Below are positions 24,301-34,600 of a stretch of DNA of 64,000 nt, piece by piece. Source of the stretch: Angiostrongylus vasorum (lineage: Eukaryota > Nematoda > Chromadorea > Rhabditida > Metastrongylidae); NCBI GenBank assembly GCA_018806985.1, contig JADANN010000108.1:3100001-3164000 (forward strand), in the 5' to 3' direction. Position numbers and translations under genes: made by a program. A model generated the notes under the pieces. That model ran no database searches and was not told the origin of the DNA. It saw only the letters and a list, made by a program, of their open reading frames with translations. The number at the start of each line of letters is the position of its first letter. The stretch's first letter is position 1.

Positions 24301-25025
24301 AGCTCTAAGAAGAACGACCGATTCAGGAACATAGACAGTATTTGACACAAACCTGGTTCTTTGAACAATGGATTCCATGATTTTAGACAAAGCAAAGAGT
24401 CAAATAAGGTGAATCACAATGTTAATCTTTTTATTTTCTGCCTACTACAATTCTTTTACTAATAAATAAAAAGCTCAACATTATGATCTCCACTACAACC
24501 TCTGCTTAACTGGGTTCAATGCCCATTTTTGCTTCCCAGATCAATCCCGCTGACTGGTGATTGCTGATGGCAGCGTTAGGTAGAAAGCTATCTGAGAGAA
24601 ACGCAAGGTAAGCGCCTCCGTGGCGCAGTGTGTAATACGCGAGCCCCTGGAAAAGGGAAATTGTGGTTCGATCTGGCCTGGGATCCAAGTTTGGCGAATA
24701 TCTCAGCATCGTTGTGGATGTGGATTAAGGCAAATCACTCGTTCTACTAATCACAGCACGGGAACAATAGTTTACTATATTACTAATTTATGAGAAGATC
24801 TAGAAATCTCCGTATTACTGGTGACGAAATATGCACTTATTTCCTAAAGAAACACCTAGTCAGAATTGAAGATCTCTGTAACACCACTCAAAGGGAATGT
24901 CGCAAGAGCAGAAGAGCCAGACAAGAGAACTCACCTGGAGCAGTTTGTTCGCATGCAGTCGCATGCCGTCTGAGTTCTGATCGCAGCTGTAGAGGTCCGA
25001 ACCATCAGCGGCAGTGGCTTGGAAC
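3383..25025 (-). CDS. eat-4: Vesicular glutamate transporter, EAT-4 type (SLC17/MFS), split gene, N-terminus incomplete
   Basis: Proton/potential-driven loading of glutamate into synaptic vesicles; MFS fold in the vesicle membrane. Exons in coding order (minus strand): 24935-25025 (start uncertain), 24092-24250, 19958-20076, 18954-19071, 17847-18021, 17449-17586, 17020-17169, 15147-15279, 14937-15047, 6456-6601, 4938-5012, 3565-3634, 3383-3510. All junctions are GT-AG and phases agree except one (see findings). Signatures: RCNFGAAK with NYTDPWG in the first lumenal region, [81 protein letters not shown], and DWAEP opening the cytosolic tail. About 536 codons are recovered; the C. elegans protein, from memory, is about 575. 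The first exon is open back to a weak acceptor near 25026 and holds an ATG at 24964; a further 5' exon is likely. The stop at 3383-3385 gives a short tail; an alternative splice at a GTATG inside the last exon cannot be excluded. Introns are very long and filled with RTE and SINE copies. Confidence 0.93.
3845..4165 (+). repeat. SINE-B (subtype B2) copy preceded by the tail of another
   Basis: 3845-3900 carries the tail motif ATACCCTGCCATTAAAAAGA. A complete B2 unit follows: GCCTCAGCTTAACTGGGTTC leader, TGATTGCTGATGGC, the tRNA-like TGGTGTGGTGGTGAACGCG and GCGCGTTCGTTCCCC boxes, and the TTTGCAAATATCTCAGC tail. 4011-4149 differs by one base from the arms of the palindrome at 43,570-43,884. Confidence 0.8.
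4370..4790 (-). repeat. Repeat D copy
   Basis: Family of about 300-400 bp without a clear tRNA head. Shared segments: GCATAATCTCCATTCTTCGG, CCGAGGTCAGCCTAGCCAAA, TTCGATACCAGG, and CTCAGCTTGGGAGACC, followed by the CACCCAGGAATATCTCCCAG extension also seen at 23,080-23,160. Confidence 0.75.
5689..5967 (-). repeat. SINE-A copy
   Basis: Full-length minus-strand copy; A-box-like GTGTGGCGCAGTGG near 5960 and B-box-like GAGTCGATCTCC near 5918 on the minus strand. Lies in an eat-4 intron. Confidence 0.85.
7015..7335 (+). repeat. SINE-C copy, diverged
   Basis: Head GCGGAGTGGTAGTGATTCCG, body with GAGTATCGACTCGACCGAC and the CTTCAAGCAGTAATCGAAGG segment; tail CTTCGTGGATGGTGAATTCG. Confidence 0.65.
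7340..8180 (-). mobile_element. RTE-clade non-LTR retrotransposon, 3' part, decayed
   Basis: The clearest part (7788-8015) reads [20 protein letters not shown] then [20 protein letters not shown], hallmarks of the segment after the reverse transcriptase core in nematode RTE-type elements. Upstream (higher coordinates) is [20 protein letters not shown] in frame; downstream, after frameshifts, are [10 protein letters not shown] and, at 7353-7610, [20 protein letters not shown]. Multiple frameshifts; endonuclease and RT core absent, so it is a 5'-truncated dead copy. It lies in an eat-4 intron. The same subfamily as the plus-strand copy at 10,590-14,222. Confidence 0.8.
8200..9200. other. eat-4 intron stretch without recognisable feature
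   Basis: Between the RTE fragment and a diverged SINE-A. Only short open frames (for example 106 codons on the minus strand, 8,333-8,653) with no family resemblance. Confidence 0.4.
9211..9455 (+). repeat. SINE-A copy, strongly diverged
   Basis: Head GTGTAGAGTAGTGGTTAGACG, body remnants GGTCAGCAAATTGGTAACAG and ATACATGGTGCATCTCTCAAGG toward the end. Old copy, boundaries approximate. Confidence 0.5.
9849..10133 (+). repeat. SINE-A copy, reference-quality
   Basis: Best plus-strand example: A-box region TGGCGCAGTGGTTGG near 9853, B-box-like TGGAGTCGATCCCC near 9890, 36-40 bp apart as in a tRNA promoter; body through the ATGCTTAATGAAGTCG motif; tail AGCTTTATCCTTTGTCCTTT at 10110-10130. Confidence 0.88.
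10590..14222 (+). mobile_element. RTE-clade retrotransposon (host copy), interrupted by a second element
   Basis: Two halves of one plus-strand element flank the minus-strand element 11,630-13,540. The left half (about 10,590-11,625) matches the region before and at the start of the reverse transcriptase: 11,200-11,460 gives, across frameshifts, [18 protein letters not shown] and ENTVLLHKK. The right half (13,549-13,809) resumes in the RT core: [16 protein letters not shown] in place of the RGVRQGD motif, then [17 protein letters not shown], where the catalytic FADD is degraded to FAIN. It ends in fragments up to about 14,222. Numerous stops; not functional. Lies in an eat-4 intron. Confidence 0.7.
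11630..13540 (-). mobile_element. RTE-type retrotransposon with endonuclease, decayed, inserted in another RTE
   Basis: Read on the minus strand from 13,540: an N-terminal endonuclease start ([20 protein letters not shown] then FHEIALQ), then at 13,118-12,654 [22 protein letters not shown] text and DILTNR followed by LLLPAKIRF, matching the GDFNAK, IDHILTNR and SDHRLLRAKI blocks of the APE-type endonuclease. Next come [18 protein letters not shown] (RT core), [20 protein letters not shown] and [15 protein letters not shown] (12,011-12,214), and the C-terminal [19 protein letters not shown] region near 11,800. In-frame stops and deletions show decay, but all domains are present in order. A different subfamily from its host element. 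Confidence 0.75.
14519..14778 (-). repeat. SINE-A copy
   Basis: Minus-strand copy ending near the 14937 eat-4 exon; head GGGGCGCGTGAAGCACAG, body conserved, tail shortened. Confidence 0.8.
15400..15650 (-). repeat. SINE-B (subtype B1) copy
   Basis: Minus-strand unit: leader near 15,650, tRNA-like head GCTCAGTGGTGCAGTGGG near 15,510, tail TCTCAGCATCGTTGTG at about 15,400. Confidence 0.7.
15700..16010. repeat. Head-to-head pair of SINE-B1 copies
   Basis: The left copy is on the minus strand (tail CACAATGATGCTGAGG at 15,712), the right one on the plus strand (CTCAGCATCATTGTGG at about 15,986). tRNA-like heads point inward. Confidence 0.7.
16223..16510 (-). repeat. SINE-A copy
   Basis: Full-length minus-strand copy with GGCGCGTGTGACGCAGTGG head and tail of TTTATCC units at 16223-16245. 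Immediately follows a SINE-B pair. Confidence 0.85.
18180..18456. repeat. Foldback (inverted-repeat) element in an eat-4 intron
   Basis: Left arm 18180-18307 and right arm 18331-18456 are inverted copies with a few differences, around a 23-bp loop. Inner ends carry GCTGACGTTTCGGCAGTATC and its complement. AACTGTTGTATATAT occurs just outside the left arm and again near 18,494, a possible target duplication. Confidence 0.85.
20490..20770 (+). repeat. Repeat D copy
   Basis: Plus-strand copy from CAACGGTTTAGCTGAGAAGG to GAGAACGGGCCGTTCAAGTA. Confidence 0.75.
21130..22660 (-). mobile_element. RTE-type retrotransposon, RT fragment, decayed
   Basis: The minus-strand frame 22,331-22,651 reads [13 protein letters not shown] near its start, which recalls the TALIN-D-G-T-TSR block just before the reverse transcriptase in RTE elements. 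Further down, 21,538-21,807 has [20 protein letters not shown] then [10 protein letters not shown], corresponding to the segment after the FADD motif (SISEAE-ML--LN---KKIGL-IN--KTQ). The core between is frame-shifted. Lies in the eat-4 intron between exons 19958-20076 and 24092-24250. Confidence 0.6.
23070..23460 (+). repeat. Repeat D copy, extended form
   Basis: Contains the extension CCTCATCGTAGGTGGGAGG, then AGCTGAGGTAGGAGTCCGGC through GAGAACGGGCCGCCCAAGTA. Confidence 0.78.
23953..24088. repeat. 68-bp tandem duplication next to an exon
   Basis: Two adjacent identical 68-bp units (start CACCACGGACAAGAACAAG, end AATACGACT). The second abuts the eat-4 exon 24092-24250, so the splice donor GTGAGTCGTATTTG is present twice on the minus strand. 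Confidence 0.92.
24480..24725 (+). repeat. SINE-B1 copy
   Basis: Complete unit: CTCTGCTTAACTGGGTTCA leader, TGATTGCTGATGGC, head CTCCGTGGCGCAGTGTGTAA, CTGGAAAAGGGAAATTGTGG, tail ATATCTCAGCATCGTTGTGG. Lies in the first known eat-4 intron. Confidence 0.8.
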
Positions 25026-25576
25026 CTTCACGGAGAAAGATCTCACCAAACGATGTTAGAAATATAACGACAATACTTGAAGCTGAATAAAAAAATGAAC
25101 TAAAGCCAATGAAAACGAAAGGTTTTAGCAACCAGAATTCCCTGAGCATGGAATTCGATGACGGAAAGAAGCAAAGGTTCTTAAAAAATTGATAAATACC
25201 CAGTCGTAACTGTTCCACCAAATAAAAGTGTCGAAATAGCACCTTCTTTAAAATGCTGCCATACTTTTAGCAAAACTACAAATAGAAATCAGAAGGCATG
25301 TGAATATCCTCGGAAAAATAGGGGGCAAATTAAATGTTCTGGGCCCAATTACGAGTGTTTGCGGAAACAGGTAAGCCTAGAATGTCAAACGTACTTCCGC
25401 TTGGCCGTAAGCGGTTGAGTACTGACAAGCCTTCGAATTGTTGCGCTCAGAACGCGATGGTCGTTCCTGACGAGACGATTATTGGATAAAGAGGGTAGTG
25501 TCTATAATAACTGCGCAGAATTATCTGCCATCATGCATTACTTTTCATTTTAGTGCCTATTTTTTTTTCGTAAAAA

Positions 25577-25834
25577 ATAAGGATAAAGGATAAAACTCTT
25601 GGCGTTGATCAATCCGTAAGGGATGTGCCGTGTAATCGACTTCATCAAGCATCGTTAGAGAGTCCGGTCTATGACCCGTGGTGGCCTCTCAATGCATCGA
25701 GCCAGCGCTACTATCCAGACAAGTCTGGTAACAAGTTGCCGACCTCGAAGGGATAGAAGGCTGGGTTAGCGTGGGGCGCGAGATCGATCACATGTGTATT
25801 GCAGGGCACCTCTAACCATTGCGCTACAGGCCCC
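25577..25834 (-). repeat. SINE-A copy
   Basis: Minus-strand copy with an internal deletion in the TATGCATTCAATCACC region; tail TTTATCCTTATTTT at 25577-25592. Abuts a SINE-B pair. Confidence 0.8.
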
Positions 25835-25849
25835 TCTATTCTTCTCGGA

Positions 25850-26425
25850 GCAAGATATTGTGTGAAATACCACAATGATGTTGACATAACCACAATGATG
25901 CTGAGATATTTGCAAACCTTGGAACCGAGGCCAGATCGAACTGCGATTACCCGTTCAGGGGACTCGAATTATTACGCAGGACACCACTTAGGTCCACCTT
26001 CTGACTTTCTCTCAGCCAATTTTTACCCTAACGGTGCCATCAGAAATCAACCGTCAGCGGGAATGGTCTGAGAAGCACGGATCGACATTAAACCCTGTTA
26101 AACTGAGGCTGTAGTCGAAATCACAATATATAACACGCTGCGGCGAAAGAAATAATGGGCAGTAGATAAAAGTTATGCACTATGATCTCGGTTTCAGCTT
26201 CAGCTTGACTGGTTCAATACCGATTTGTGCTCCACAGATCACCCTGTAGACGGGTGATTGCTGATGGATCTTTAGGGTGAAAAACTGTCTGAGCGAAAGG
26301 CAAAGCAAGGGCCTCAGTGGGTAACACATGATCATACGGTAAAGATAATCGCGTGTTCGAAGCTCGTCTAGAGTTCCGAGTTTTGTTCATGCCTCAGCAT
26401 CATTGTGGTGGCATATACCATCACG
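25850..26425. repeat. Head-to-head pair of SINE-B1 copies
   Basis: Minus-strand copy about 25,850-26,140 (tail ACAATGATGCTGAGATATTT at its left end), plus-strand copy about 26,170-26,425 (GGTTCAATACCGATTTGTGC leader; CGCGTGTTCGAAGC B-box; tail TCAGCATCATTGTGG). Confidence 0.75.
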
Positions 26426-26429
26426 ACGA

Positions 26430-29400
26430 CAGAATCTGCGAAATAACATCTATGAAAAACGTTGCCAAGTGCAACGTTATTACCTGACTTCTCCCATCGT
26501 TGCAGAACTGTGAACCAAAAATTCTATTGGAGCCATGAATTCATTTCAAGCGAGCGCCCACAGTCAACATTCAATGCCCAGGTGATAGATAGGGAGCAAA
26601 GCTTAGAAAAATTGTCTGTTCATCTGTTCTGCGATATAGATAGATTTAAAGGATTCTCACTGTCTCTGCCACGCTGGATTGATTTATGTCTTCATATAAA
26701 TTCAGAAGTATCCATGCATGTACTATGTAATATTTTGTGTGCATGCAGATGAAAAATGATTCGGCCATAAACTGTGGGAACTACAATGAATGTGCTTCAG
26801 ATTCTCTCCAAAATCGTCAGGTTCACGACTCAAGACGAACGACTGTGAACCATCGATTCGGATCATCGACTCTGATGAAGACGAAGACGTGGAAACTTGA
26901 GCCAAATAAACACGTGATAAGAGGGTATTCCCACGACTGAACCGTTAGCGATGGTTTCGTTGAGTAAACAAAATAATTTTTGCACTTCTGTATCGGTGCC
27001 GGTTGACACGACGGAGTTTGTAGCCGTGCAACAGGTTCGAACCTTTTAGTTCATGAAAGTGGCCACAGATTTACCAGTCCATCCTGAAAATGCTGTTTCA
27101 CTGTGATGATCTCAATGAGAAAGAGGAATTCATTGGGAAACCAGGACAAGGCATCACGCCATATGTCTGATTCAAAATTGGCTGTCTAAAGCGTTTACTG
27201 CTTCGTCCTTGTCCAACTATTGCGTAGAATGTCGTCGGTTAGTGTTGGTCTAGCTGCTTCAATTTCTCAACTCAAGCGAAACACGAGTATCCAAAAGATC
27301 ACTATAGGGACTTTGTAACTGAAAAGCTGCTATGTTAGCTCCAACTCAACCTCCCTCCCCCCTCCCAAAAAAAAAGACCTTAACTTGGCGAGATCAGGCA
27401 TTCACGTACATTAAATTATCCCGAATTATCAATTGTGCCTAAGTGCACATTAAGCCACACATTATAAACCAACTAAATAAGTTTTGCTGCTTAAAGTACT
27501 TACAGCAAACTTTAAAAAAAGTCTTCTATGAAGAGCAAAAGTCTGAAGCTATGGACTGCCCACGTTTAGGCACTTCGAGCTTATGTTACCAGTTTCATAT
27601 CGTCGCTCGTTTTGGCACGAATCCCATCCCCTTTACCACGACCGATTGTGGAGCGTAATATTAAAGGAAGTTCCGGCAACATTTTTTCCTGAATGGCTTT
27701 TATTTGAGGTGCTTCTAGCGTTGCAGTCTTTTCAGCCTTTACCGTTCTAGTCCTCTTACAAGGATGTTTTGCAGCCGGCGTTCATTATCAGCCATGCAAG
27801 ATGTGTTGCACTAGAGTCAATCATTGGTTTTCTTTCCTTCTCAAGGAACTCTTTAATGTTTATGAAGGTGCGACACAAAACTCTTAATTGAGGAACTGAA
27901 GCGTTTTCGGCTACCTTTACTTTACGCCTTTAAAAGAGAAGCTCGTAGTCGCACTGGTTTTCTCGATTCTTTCTTGTTTTCTTAGTGAAACAATGCAACA
28001 ACAGATATAACCAGCAGTGTTCAGAAAAACGCGAACACCGGCTTAAGAGCAGAGTGTCTAGCGTTTTCGACGCAGAGCATATACATGATTTATGGTGGGC
28101 GTATCGCTTTGGCTCAGTCTCAATGACGTCAATTATAAGCCAAGAATTTACAACCCAATTTTGGTCGCCTCAGAACTCGATATCAAGACAGGAAAGCATA
28201 AGGAGCACCGACAATCTCTTAACTGATGGCTGAGCAGTTTTTCTATTGGCGACAAAGCAGAAATGTGTCAGGAGGCTTCCAGATTGTTACCACATACACG
28301 CGAAAACCTTAGAAAGAAGGTAGCAAGAATATAGGGTACCGCTGGCATTGGTTGACTCCTAGCTGATTCGCCGAATAGAAACTTCGAACCCGTTCTCGGC
28401 TCAGCTGGGAATGAACTTCTGGTGGACAAAGCAGTTAGAAAGTAACGAAAACAGATCTGCCATAGTGAGTAGTAAAGTAATGCATTGTTTGGAGGCAATG
28501 GTAATAGTACTTTTTAAGTATTACTTACAATAATACTCTTTTCAAACATAAATACCCTGAATATGCAAGGTTATTTTTTAAAAAAAAACCAAATCAACCA
28601 TTAAGAAGGGCATGGGAATGGCCATTGAAGTGCTAAAAAGATCAGAGATCGGCAGACTGCAAGGAATTCCGTTCAGTTTCGTGTCCATGTCGTGCAAGGT
28701 GTTCATACTTCACCCGCGAAGCCACATAGCAAATTCCCTTCGCTGATAGATTACTTCCTCATCCACATTCATCAGCCGAACAAACTATGACTGCGAAGCG
28801 ATAATGTCACGTCAGTAGCACGAACACTTTTATTACAGCCCAAAGTAGGTGGTTTTGGAAAATTAGCCATTCTCAAGTAGGTTGTAGAGTTTTAATTTTT
28901 GCAAGCTCTTCCTACGCATATGCGTAGTCAAGAAAAAGCAAGCTGACGACGAAGCTTAACGACCTCAAAAAAAGAAGTTACTGGAAGTAGGAGCTTCTAT
29001 GATGCCCGTATATGTCATGAGCACTGCATAGTTGACGGACAATCACATCAATTCAATGCTTGAATTGCTTGCGGCATGTTGCATACATTCATTTCATCAC
29101 GAACGCCCTCTAACGGTTAAAATAATCCTTTACCAGATCCAATACACCTACATGCGAGTGAACTACGTTCATTTACTGATGTGTCGGAGGAAAAAAAACA
29201 TGTCCTGAACACATTTCATTTTTCGATCTACCCCTTTACACTGGCATTCTGGGAAAATTGGAGATGTTAACTCCGACTTTAAGTTGAGGTTAACAGTAAG
29301 CTCTAAGTTCTGTCACTGTAGGTTTATAAGAAGGGCTAAATACTTGGAAACATGCGATAAATTCTTTCGGCATTTGGTTGTTTGAATGGATTTTCAGGTG

Positions 29401-29940
29401 CTGTGTTGTACCATCGAATATTCGAACAGCACCCAGTTATTGTGCTTAACTTAGTGTTGTATGGTTGCATACGTTTGAATGTTTCAAGGCATTGAATGCG
29501 TAGAAATGCGAAAATCGAGTTGATAGAATCGGCTTCACCTCTTGAATGGCTGCTTCTGCTCGGTAAACTGTTGCTTTCCTGTTTCCCAGGCGTCGTTGAA
29601 TGAGCGTGAAATCTGCTCCATTCACTGAAATAGGTGAATATCAACCAGGAAGAAGTCGACGTAAGGAACAAACAGCGACATGAAGCCAGCCGCTACGGAA
29701 AGCACTAAAAGCTATGTGAATTCGAGCCAAGTTAGGCGTAAACAACAGGAGCAAACAGCAGCCACGGTGATGGAGAAACACTGAGTATTCATGAAGGAAA
29801 ATCGCTGGCGATTTTGTTGAAAGGTATGCACTGAAGTGAAAGTCAGTTGGAAAACTCATTCTCCATCTTGGAAACAACAAATTGAAACCGAAGGAATTTC
29901 CGACATACAGAACAAAATTTCTGAAACAGAACAGGAATTT
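26430..29940. other. Intergenic, little recognisable
   Basis: Apart from the short GAAACGTTAGC motif copy at 26,845-26,915, no repeat family, RNA or convincing exon was seen. Short frames at 26,462-26,752 and 27,985-28,233 (plus) are unsupported. The missing 5' exon and promoter of eat-4 may lie in this stretch or in 25,030-25,570. Confidence 0.4.
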
Positions 29941-29949
29941 CCAGAAGTT

Positions 29950-30290
29950 TCAGATTTTTTTTACACCACCCGTCTCCACATTTACTGCGTGGATCGCAGA
30001 ACTTTCGAATTCGATTCGTTTCATCGTACCCATCACACACGAAGGTCTTCCAACTTCAGCTTACTGCTTCACTGGCTTGTTGAGGGTTTTTGTCCACGGC
30101 ATGAATGTCCTTGGGTATCGAATGAGTTGATTTTCCATGGAGTCCCGAGATGGCCTCGCTAGAAAGTCGTCTAAGCAAGATTGCAGTCAGCGAACTGTTT
30201 CCAAGCAGGTCTGGTAACAATTTCCCGATTTCGGATCGATAGGGTTGTTCAGGCCTGTGCGGGTTTGAAGCAGCACCATATTGGAGATGA
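29950..30290 (-). repeat. SINE-C copy
   Basis: On the plus strand it runs tail first (CACATTTACTGCGTGGATCG, GAAGGTCTTCCAACTTCAGC) to the head remnant near 30,280. Part of the open frames at 29,836-30,162 comes from it. Confidence 0.7.
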
Positions 30291-30299
30291 GCATTATTA

Positions 30300-33200
30300 T
30301 TACATTATTATTACACTACATTATTATTACAACCAGAAGTGCCCGCCTTCTCATCTTCAGAACTGTTAGAGATAAATTAGAGATGAAAAGAGTAAGAAGC
30401 TGTAGCTAATCGGATTTGGTAGAAGCCGTGCAACAGGTGTCAAAGTCCCTGCGATTGGAAGAACAGGCTCAGAGGAGCACTGACATTTGCGCCTGGTCGA
30501 CTTCAAATCAGTTGGACCTCCGAAATCAACGAGAACTGGTATTCAGGGTGTAAGCAGTTTCTGAAAACTAAACAAGCTAGACGGAACCCAGGTGAAACAA
30601 ATAAATACAGGCCTGGAAAACCAGTAAAACTGGAAATGTGATCTGACGCTGAAAAAGAAAAATTACCATCATGATAATGAATAAATAACAACAGGAAAAC
30701 AAACTGTTGTGCAAATGACAACGCTGCGATAGAATGCGATAGAATAGGTCATGGATCAATATGATACCATGTCTAGTACTTAAAACAATATGGACGGATG
30801 CTGCATATTAGGGCTAAGGAAGAAGGAAAGCGTCAAACTAAGGAATGAACAACGCTTGAAAGAATTAAAAAAGATAAGAAGGGGAAGGAAAAGTCGGAAC
30901 GACTGTGAGTTATTAGGTTTCTGTGGTCTCACTCAGCGTTCTTTGGTCGTTTCCGCTCCAGTTTTCCCCTTTTGGAAAGAGCTGTTTGTCGATGAATACG
31001 AGAAAGTGAGGAGATATGAAAGCTCACAAAAGTGTACGAGGTGAGCGAGGCGACACGTTAGCCGCCTACTGAGCGCCCCTTCATCCCTGCATGTCATTAC
31101 TAGTAGTTGGTGAAAATCGCTTGGTAACGTGAAATATTCCTCGTAAAAATCGAACAATCGCGTTGTAGAGGACTATAAGAACATTTTCTACGTAACTATT
31201 AATGCTCTATCGTCGAGTGTTAAATGGGAGGACACCTTCCCAACTATCCATCATTTGCAGGACTGCTAAGATATATTGACTTAGTGTCGGCGTGTTAGAT
31301 CAGCCTCTTTCGTTCTAAAGGGCAATGTCATTCTCACCCATTCGAGCTCTAAGTCTGGAATATGGCTAGGAGCTAGGGAAATCACTAAGTCCCTATTAGG
31401 GGTTTTGTGATCGCTGCTCCTCGGTTCCTCCTTTTTCATAGTTGATGTGAAGCGCGAGAATTCTGTCAGAATTGTTTTAGCCTTCCTACCGTATTTTGTT
31501 TATTCCAGCCACTTTTAAACGTACGGATCTATAATAAGCTATAATTAGCGTCGATCTTTAACCCTCAGTAAAAAGTTGCACGAATTTCAAGCGTTTTGAT
31601 AGAAATATATAAAGAATCAAGGTAGGTTAACCCGTAGGAATCTGTATATTTTTGGCAGTGAGATACCATTTTTAACTGGTTAAATTAAAGGTGGGCTCTA
31701 GAACTTTCTTAAAAGTTTCCTTTTTCAGCAACAGTTTCGTTGTTGAAGACTGAAGAGATGTACTACAGTTATAATACTTTCACAAAGATTGAAAGAGTCG
31801 TCGTAGACGGTCCATCTGTTAAACACCGAAAGGTTTCTTCATACCGAAATTTACCTTGTTGATTCCTGTAATGCTTCATTCACATGAGCCCCATTAGTCG
31901 ACTTTCGACTTTTTTTCTAGATTCAGTTGAACTGCTGCTTTACACCTACTTCTTTTAGCACGTCCTCGAAGCGTTCGTTCTCTGCAGATGTCCTTCTGTC
32001 GACATTTTCAAGTGATTATCGTTGATGGGAAGCAGGGCTTCGCCGTCGTTCCTCATCTTCAAAGCTGTCGTCATCATGGCGAAACTTCTAAAGTCAACGC
32101 TGTCTCATACGATCAGTGATGGTTCTTCGTCCATTTGCAACGGAGAGTTTTTTGCGGTTTTACGTCAAGTAAAAAATTTCCCTGAGCTGGCCTACTCTGT
32201 TTTATTGTTACGGCGAAATGAATAAATTGGCAAAATAATGCAAGGACAAGAACATTAGCATATGGTGGAAAGTCTGCTTTTTTAAGTGGTACACATTTGA
32301 TCACGCGCTCATGAAATCTTTCAAGAGAAGTTATTTTTAAATTGTAGGATGCTCAAGCCGAAACCAATAGTGCTATTTTTTTCAAACATCAGGATTTGCA
32401 AATGTAGGACTTTGGCACTTTGCCCCCGTAGAGGTTTCAACTCAGTTTTCCATATCTCATACCCCCAGTTGCCATATTTCGGAAAGCAAACCGAGATCTG
32501 GGATTGTTCTGTGCGGCGGCAAATGGCGGCGATGCTTGTGTCGGGGAGGTGAGAGTGTGACTCGAGCGGGAACGGCGGACGTCGTCACTTCCTGCCATTA
32601 AGTCCATCATTGGATAGAACAAAGGTCTAACAGATGGAGAAGCTTTTACTCGAAAAAAAACAAAAGCAGGCCTATCGTCTCCTTCTCCATTTCGTCGCAC
32701 TCAAGATTACCGAAGAAGATCGACTCGATACGATTACGAAGACATTACGAGAGTAAGAAGGACTATGGACCGTCGACTCGGATCATCGGCTCTGATGAAG
32801 ACGAAGACGTCGAAACGTTAGCCGAACAAAAAATTTTATAAACCCCGTGTTAGCTTACCTAAGAAAAGAATCATCGCACTCAGTTCTTCTGTACGTCATG
32901 TCCTCTAAAGAACAAAATTAGGAAATACCACTCGGAAGGCTATTGAGATGAGCTCAGCACAAATAAAATGAAGAAGGGTTTAAAATCTTCGCGCCCAGAG
33001 GTCATACAATCGGCATTTATTGGGACAGTTGACCTTAAACTCTCACAAATATATCACACCCTTGAAAAAACTGTTAATTATTCGAAATTCGATTAAAAAC
33101 ACTCCGATACTTTTCCATCGCTTCGAACTACGTTCGCTCATTAATACCAAAGTGGTCTCACCGGTATAAAAAACGAGTGCTTCAGCTTGAAAACTGTAAT

Positions 33201-33330
33201 CGAGCGCTTCTCAATTTTCTGCTTTGAAGCGAATGTATTCTAAAAATTTGGCATTTCAAAGAAATTTCTTGAGGCCGTAGGGGTGCATGAGGCGTTATGG
33301 CCCAGTTTAGGTTGAATACTTCTTTAATGG
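30300..33330. other. Intergenic, little recognisable
   Basis: A short ATTATTAC microsatellite at about 30,290-30,330 and the motif copy at 32,760. A minus-strand open stretch near 31,960-32,080 (ALKMRNDGEALLPINDNH) might be exonic but has no partner. Confidence 0.4.
32760..32835 (+). repeat. Short interspersed motif family (GAAACGTTAGC)
   Basis: ACCGTCGACTCGGATCATCG ... GACGTCGAAACGTTAGCCGA. Related copies at 26,845-26,915 and 48,955-49,060, and the last 25 bp near 4,735. About 70-100 bp long, no coding content. Confidence 0.65.
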
Positions 33331-33339
33331 TTAACCTCG

Positions 33340-33660
33340 CAGAGGAGATTCATCTCCCTGGCACAGTCTCCCAAGCTGAGAAGGAGTCCGGCGTTTCCGT
33401 CAGGAAGCCCAGCTAAGAGTAGACCAATACCAGGATCCACCACTGTCCTGGTACCAAACTAGTCGTATGGTGGCACATCTCTCTCTGATGCACAAAGGCG
33501 GCAAGTGCTTGTGGTGATGACGACCTGGGACAGACTTTGGCCTAGCTGACCTCGGGATTACAGGGAACTACAATGGCCAAGGCAGCAAAACTAAAAAAAT
33601 GGAGATTATGTTGGAGCACGCACAACCAGTGAGGACAGGCCATCCAATTATCCAAGTAAA
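33340..33660 (+). repeat. Repeat D copy
   Basis: CCAAGCTGAGAAGGAGTCCG to GGCCATCCAATTATCCAAGT; ends about 110 bp before the last exon of the unknown minus-strand gene. Confidence 0.78.
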
Positions 33661-33771
33661 AGTATGGTTAACGTCGCAATGTGCAGTCAAGTTCTGACCT
33701 GCTGCAAGAGGAGAAAATAGGTCTTCTTAATGTTACCTGCAGAGACAATTTTTGTTGGGTATGCGGGTAAT

Positions 33772-34428
33772 TTAATCGAAAGCGACGTTCAATATACATA
33801 TTTGATCACAGTAATCCTTGGCGCCGATTGTGGCACGGGTGGAGAGGAACATAGACAACGACGACTACAAGGAGAGTACGAAAATGTTACCGTTAAACCA
33901 AGGACTCACATCGACTAACATGGCCTAATCATGGAGTGCACCCATTTAAGTTAGAGGATGAAATTGGTAGTACCTGTGATAGCGAGTCTAACACACCTTT
34001 GCTCGTGATGGGTGGCAGTGGTTCTGCACTAATATCAGTGTAAGCACTGTCGTTCTTCTTCGAAGAAATATTTGGTCGCCATCGCCTCTTAGTGGAACCC
34101 TCCGTGCTTGACTCACAAATGGAAAACCTGACGCTCGCCCGTCACTTAGAGCACAGTGAGACGGACATTCATGCTGACGTCTTAGTTAACAAGTCAAAAT
34201 GCAAATCAATCAGCCGTCCTGAAGGAATTTCTGATCTTGAAAACGAGACAACCTGTAGTCAGGCTGGGATAGCAACCTGGTGAGCATTACCGAAGAGAAG
34301 ATAACCAGGCTGAATGTTCCGCAGATGTCGCGATGAACTCGAAGCAGAAGAGGACCGTGAAGAAAAAAGTGGTCTAGGTTGAAGTTGTCTGCACCGTTTG
34401 GATTGGATGAATTGCTTGTGTTGTTCAT
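33772..34428 (-). CDS. Small four-exon gene, 148 codons, unknown function
   Basis: No family recognised. Exons in coding order: 34291-34428 (46 codons from ATG), 34191-34252, 33974-34127, 33772-33864 (stop TAA at 33772-33774). The phases are 0, 2, 0, so all four join without a stop, and the introns are 38, 63 and 109 nt, typical of compact nematode introns. The protein begins with an Asn/Ser-rich stretch (MNNTSNSSNPNGADN) holding possible N-glycosylation sites. A moderately hydrophobic stretch around residues 38-52 (GTFSLVIFSSVVSFS) spans the first splice. Then comes a basic KRRWRP patch and a Ser/Asp-rich tail. It could be a short type III membrane protein, or the start of a larger receptor with a different splice pattern. 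Two donors (GTTAAC, GTACTA) are unremarkable and one intron is near the minimum size, so the model needs transcript support. Confidence 0.45.
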
Positions 34429-34600
34429 ATCACATATACATTGGGATAGATACAACACCCATTTATTTTTTGTTCAAATAATAGCAGAATTTAAACGGAA
34501 AAAAGATAGTTTTAAATGAAAAAGACACGTTTTCAAGATTCTACAACAGAGTTTTTTTGGGACATAATGAGAAGATTAAGATTACAGGACTAAAGAGATT

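Noticed and set aside
24605..24700. tRNA gene candidates at SINE heads
   Set aside because: A and B boxes are present but no cloverleaf can be drawn with proper stems; these are SINE promoters.
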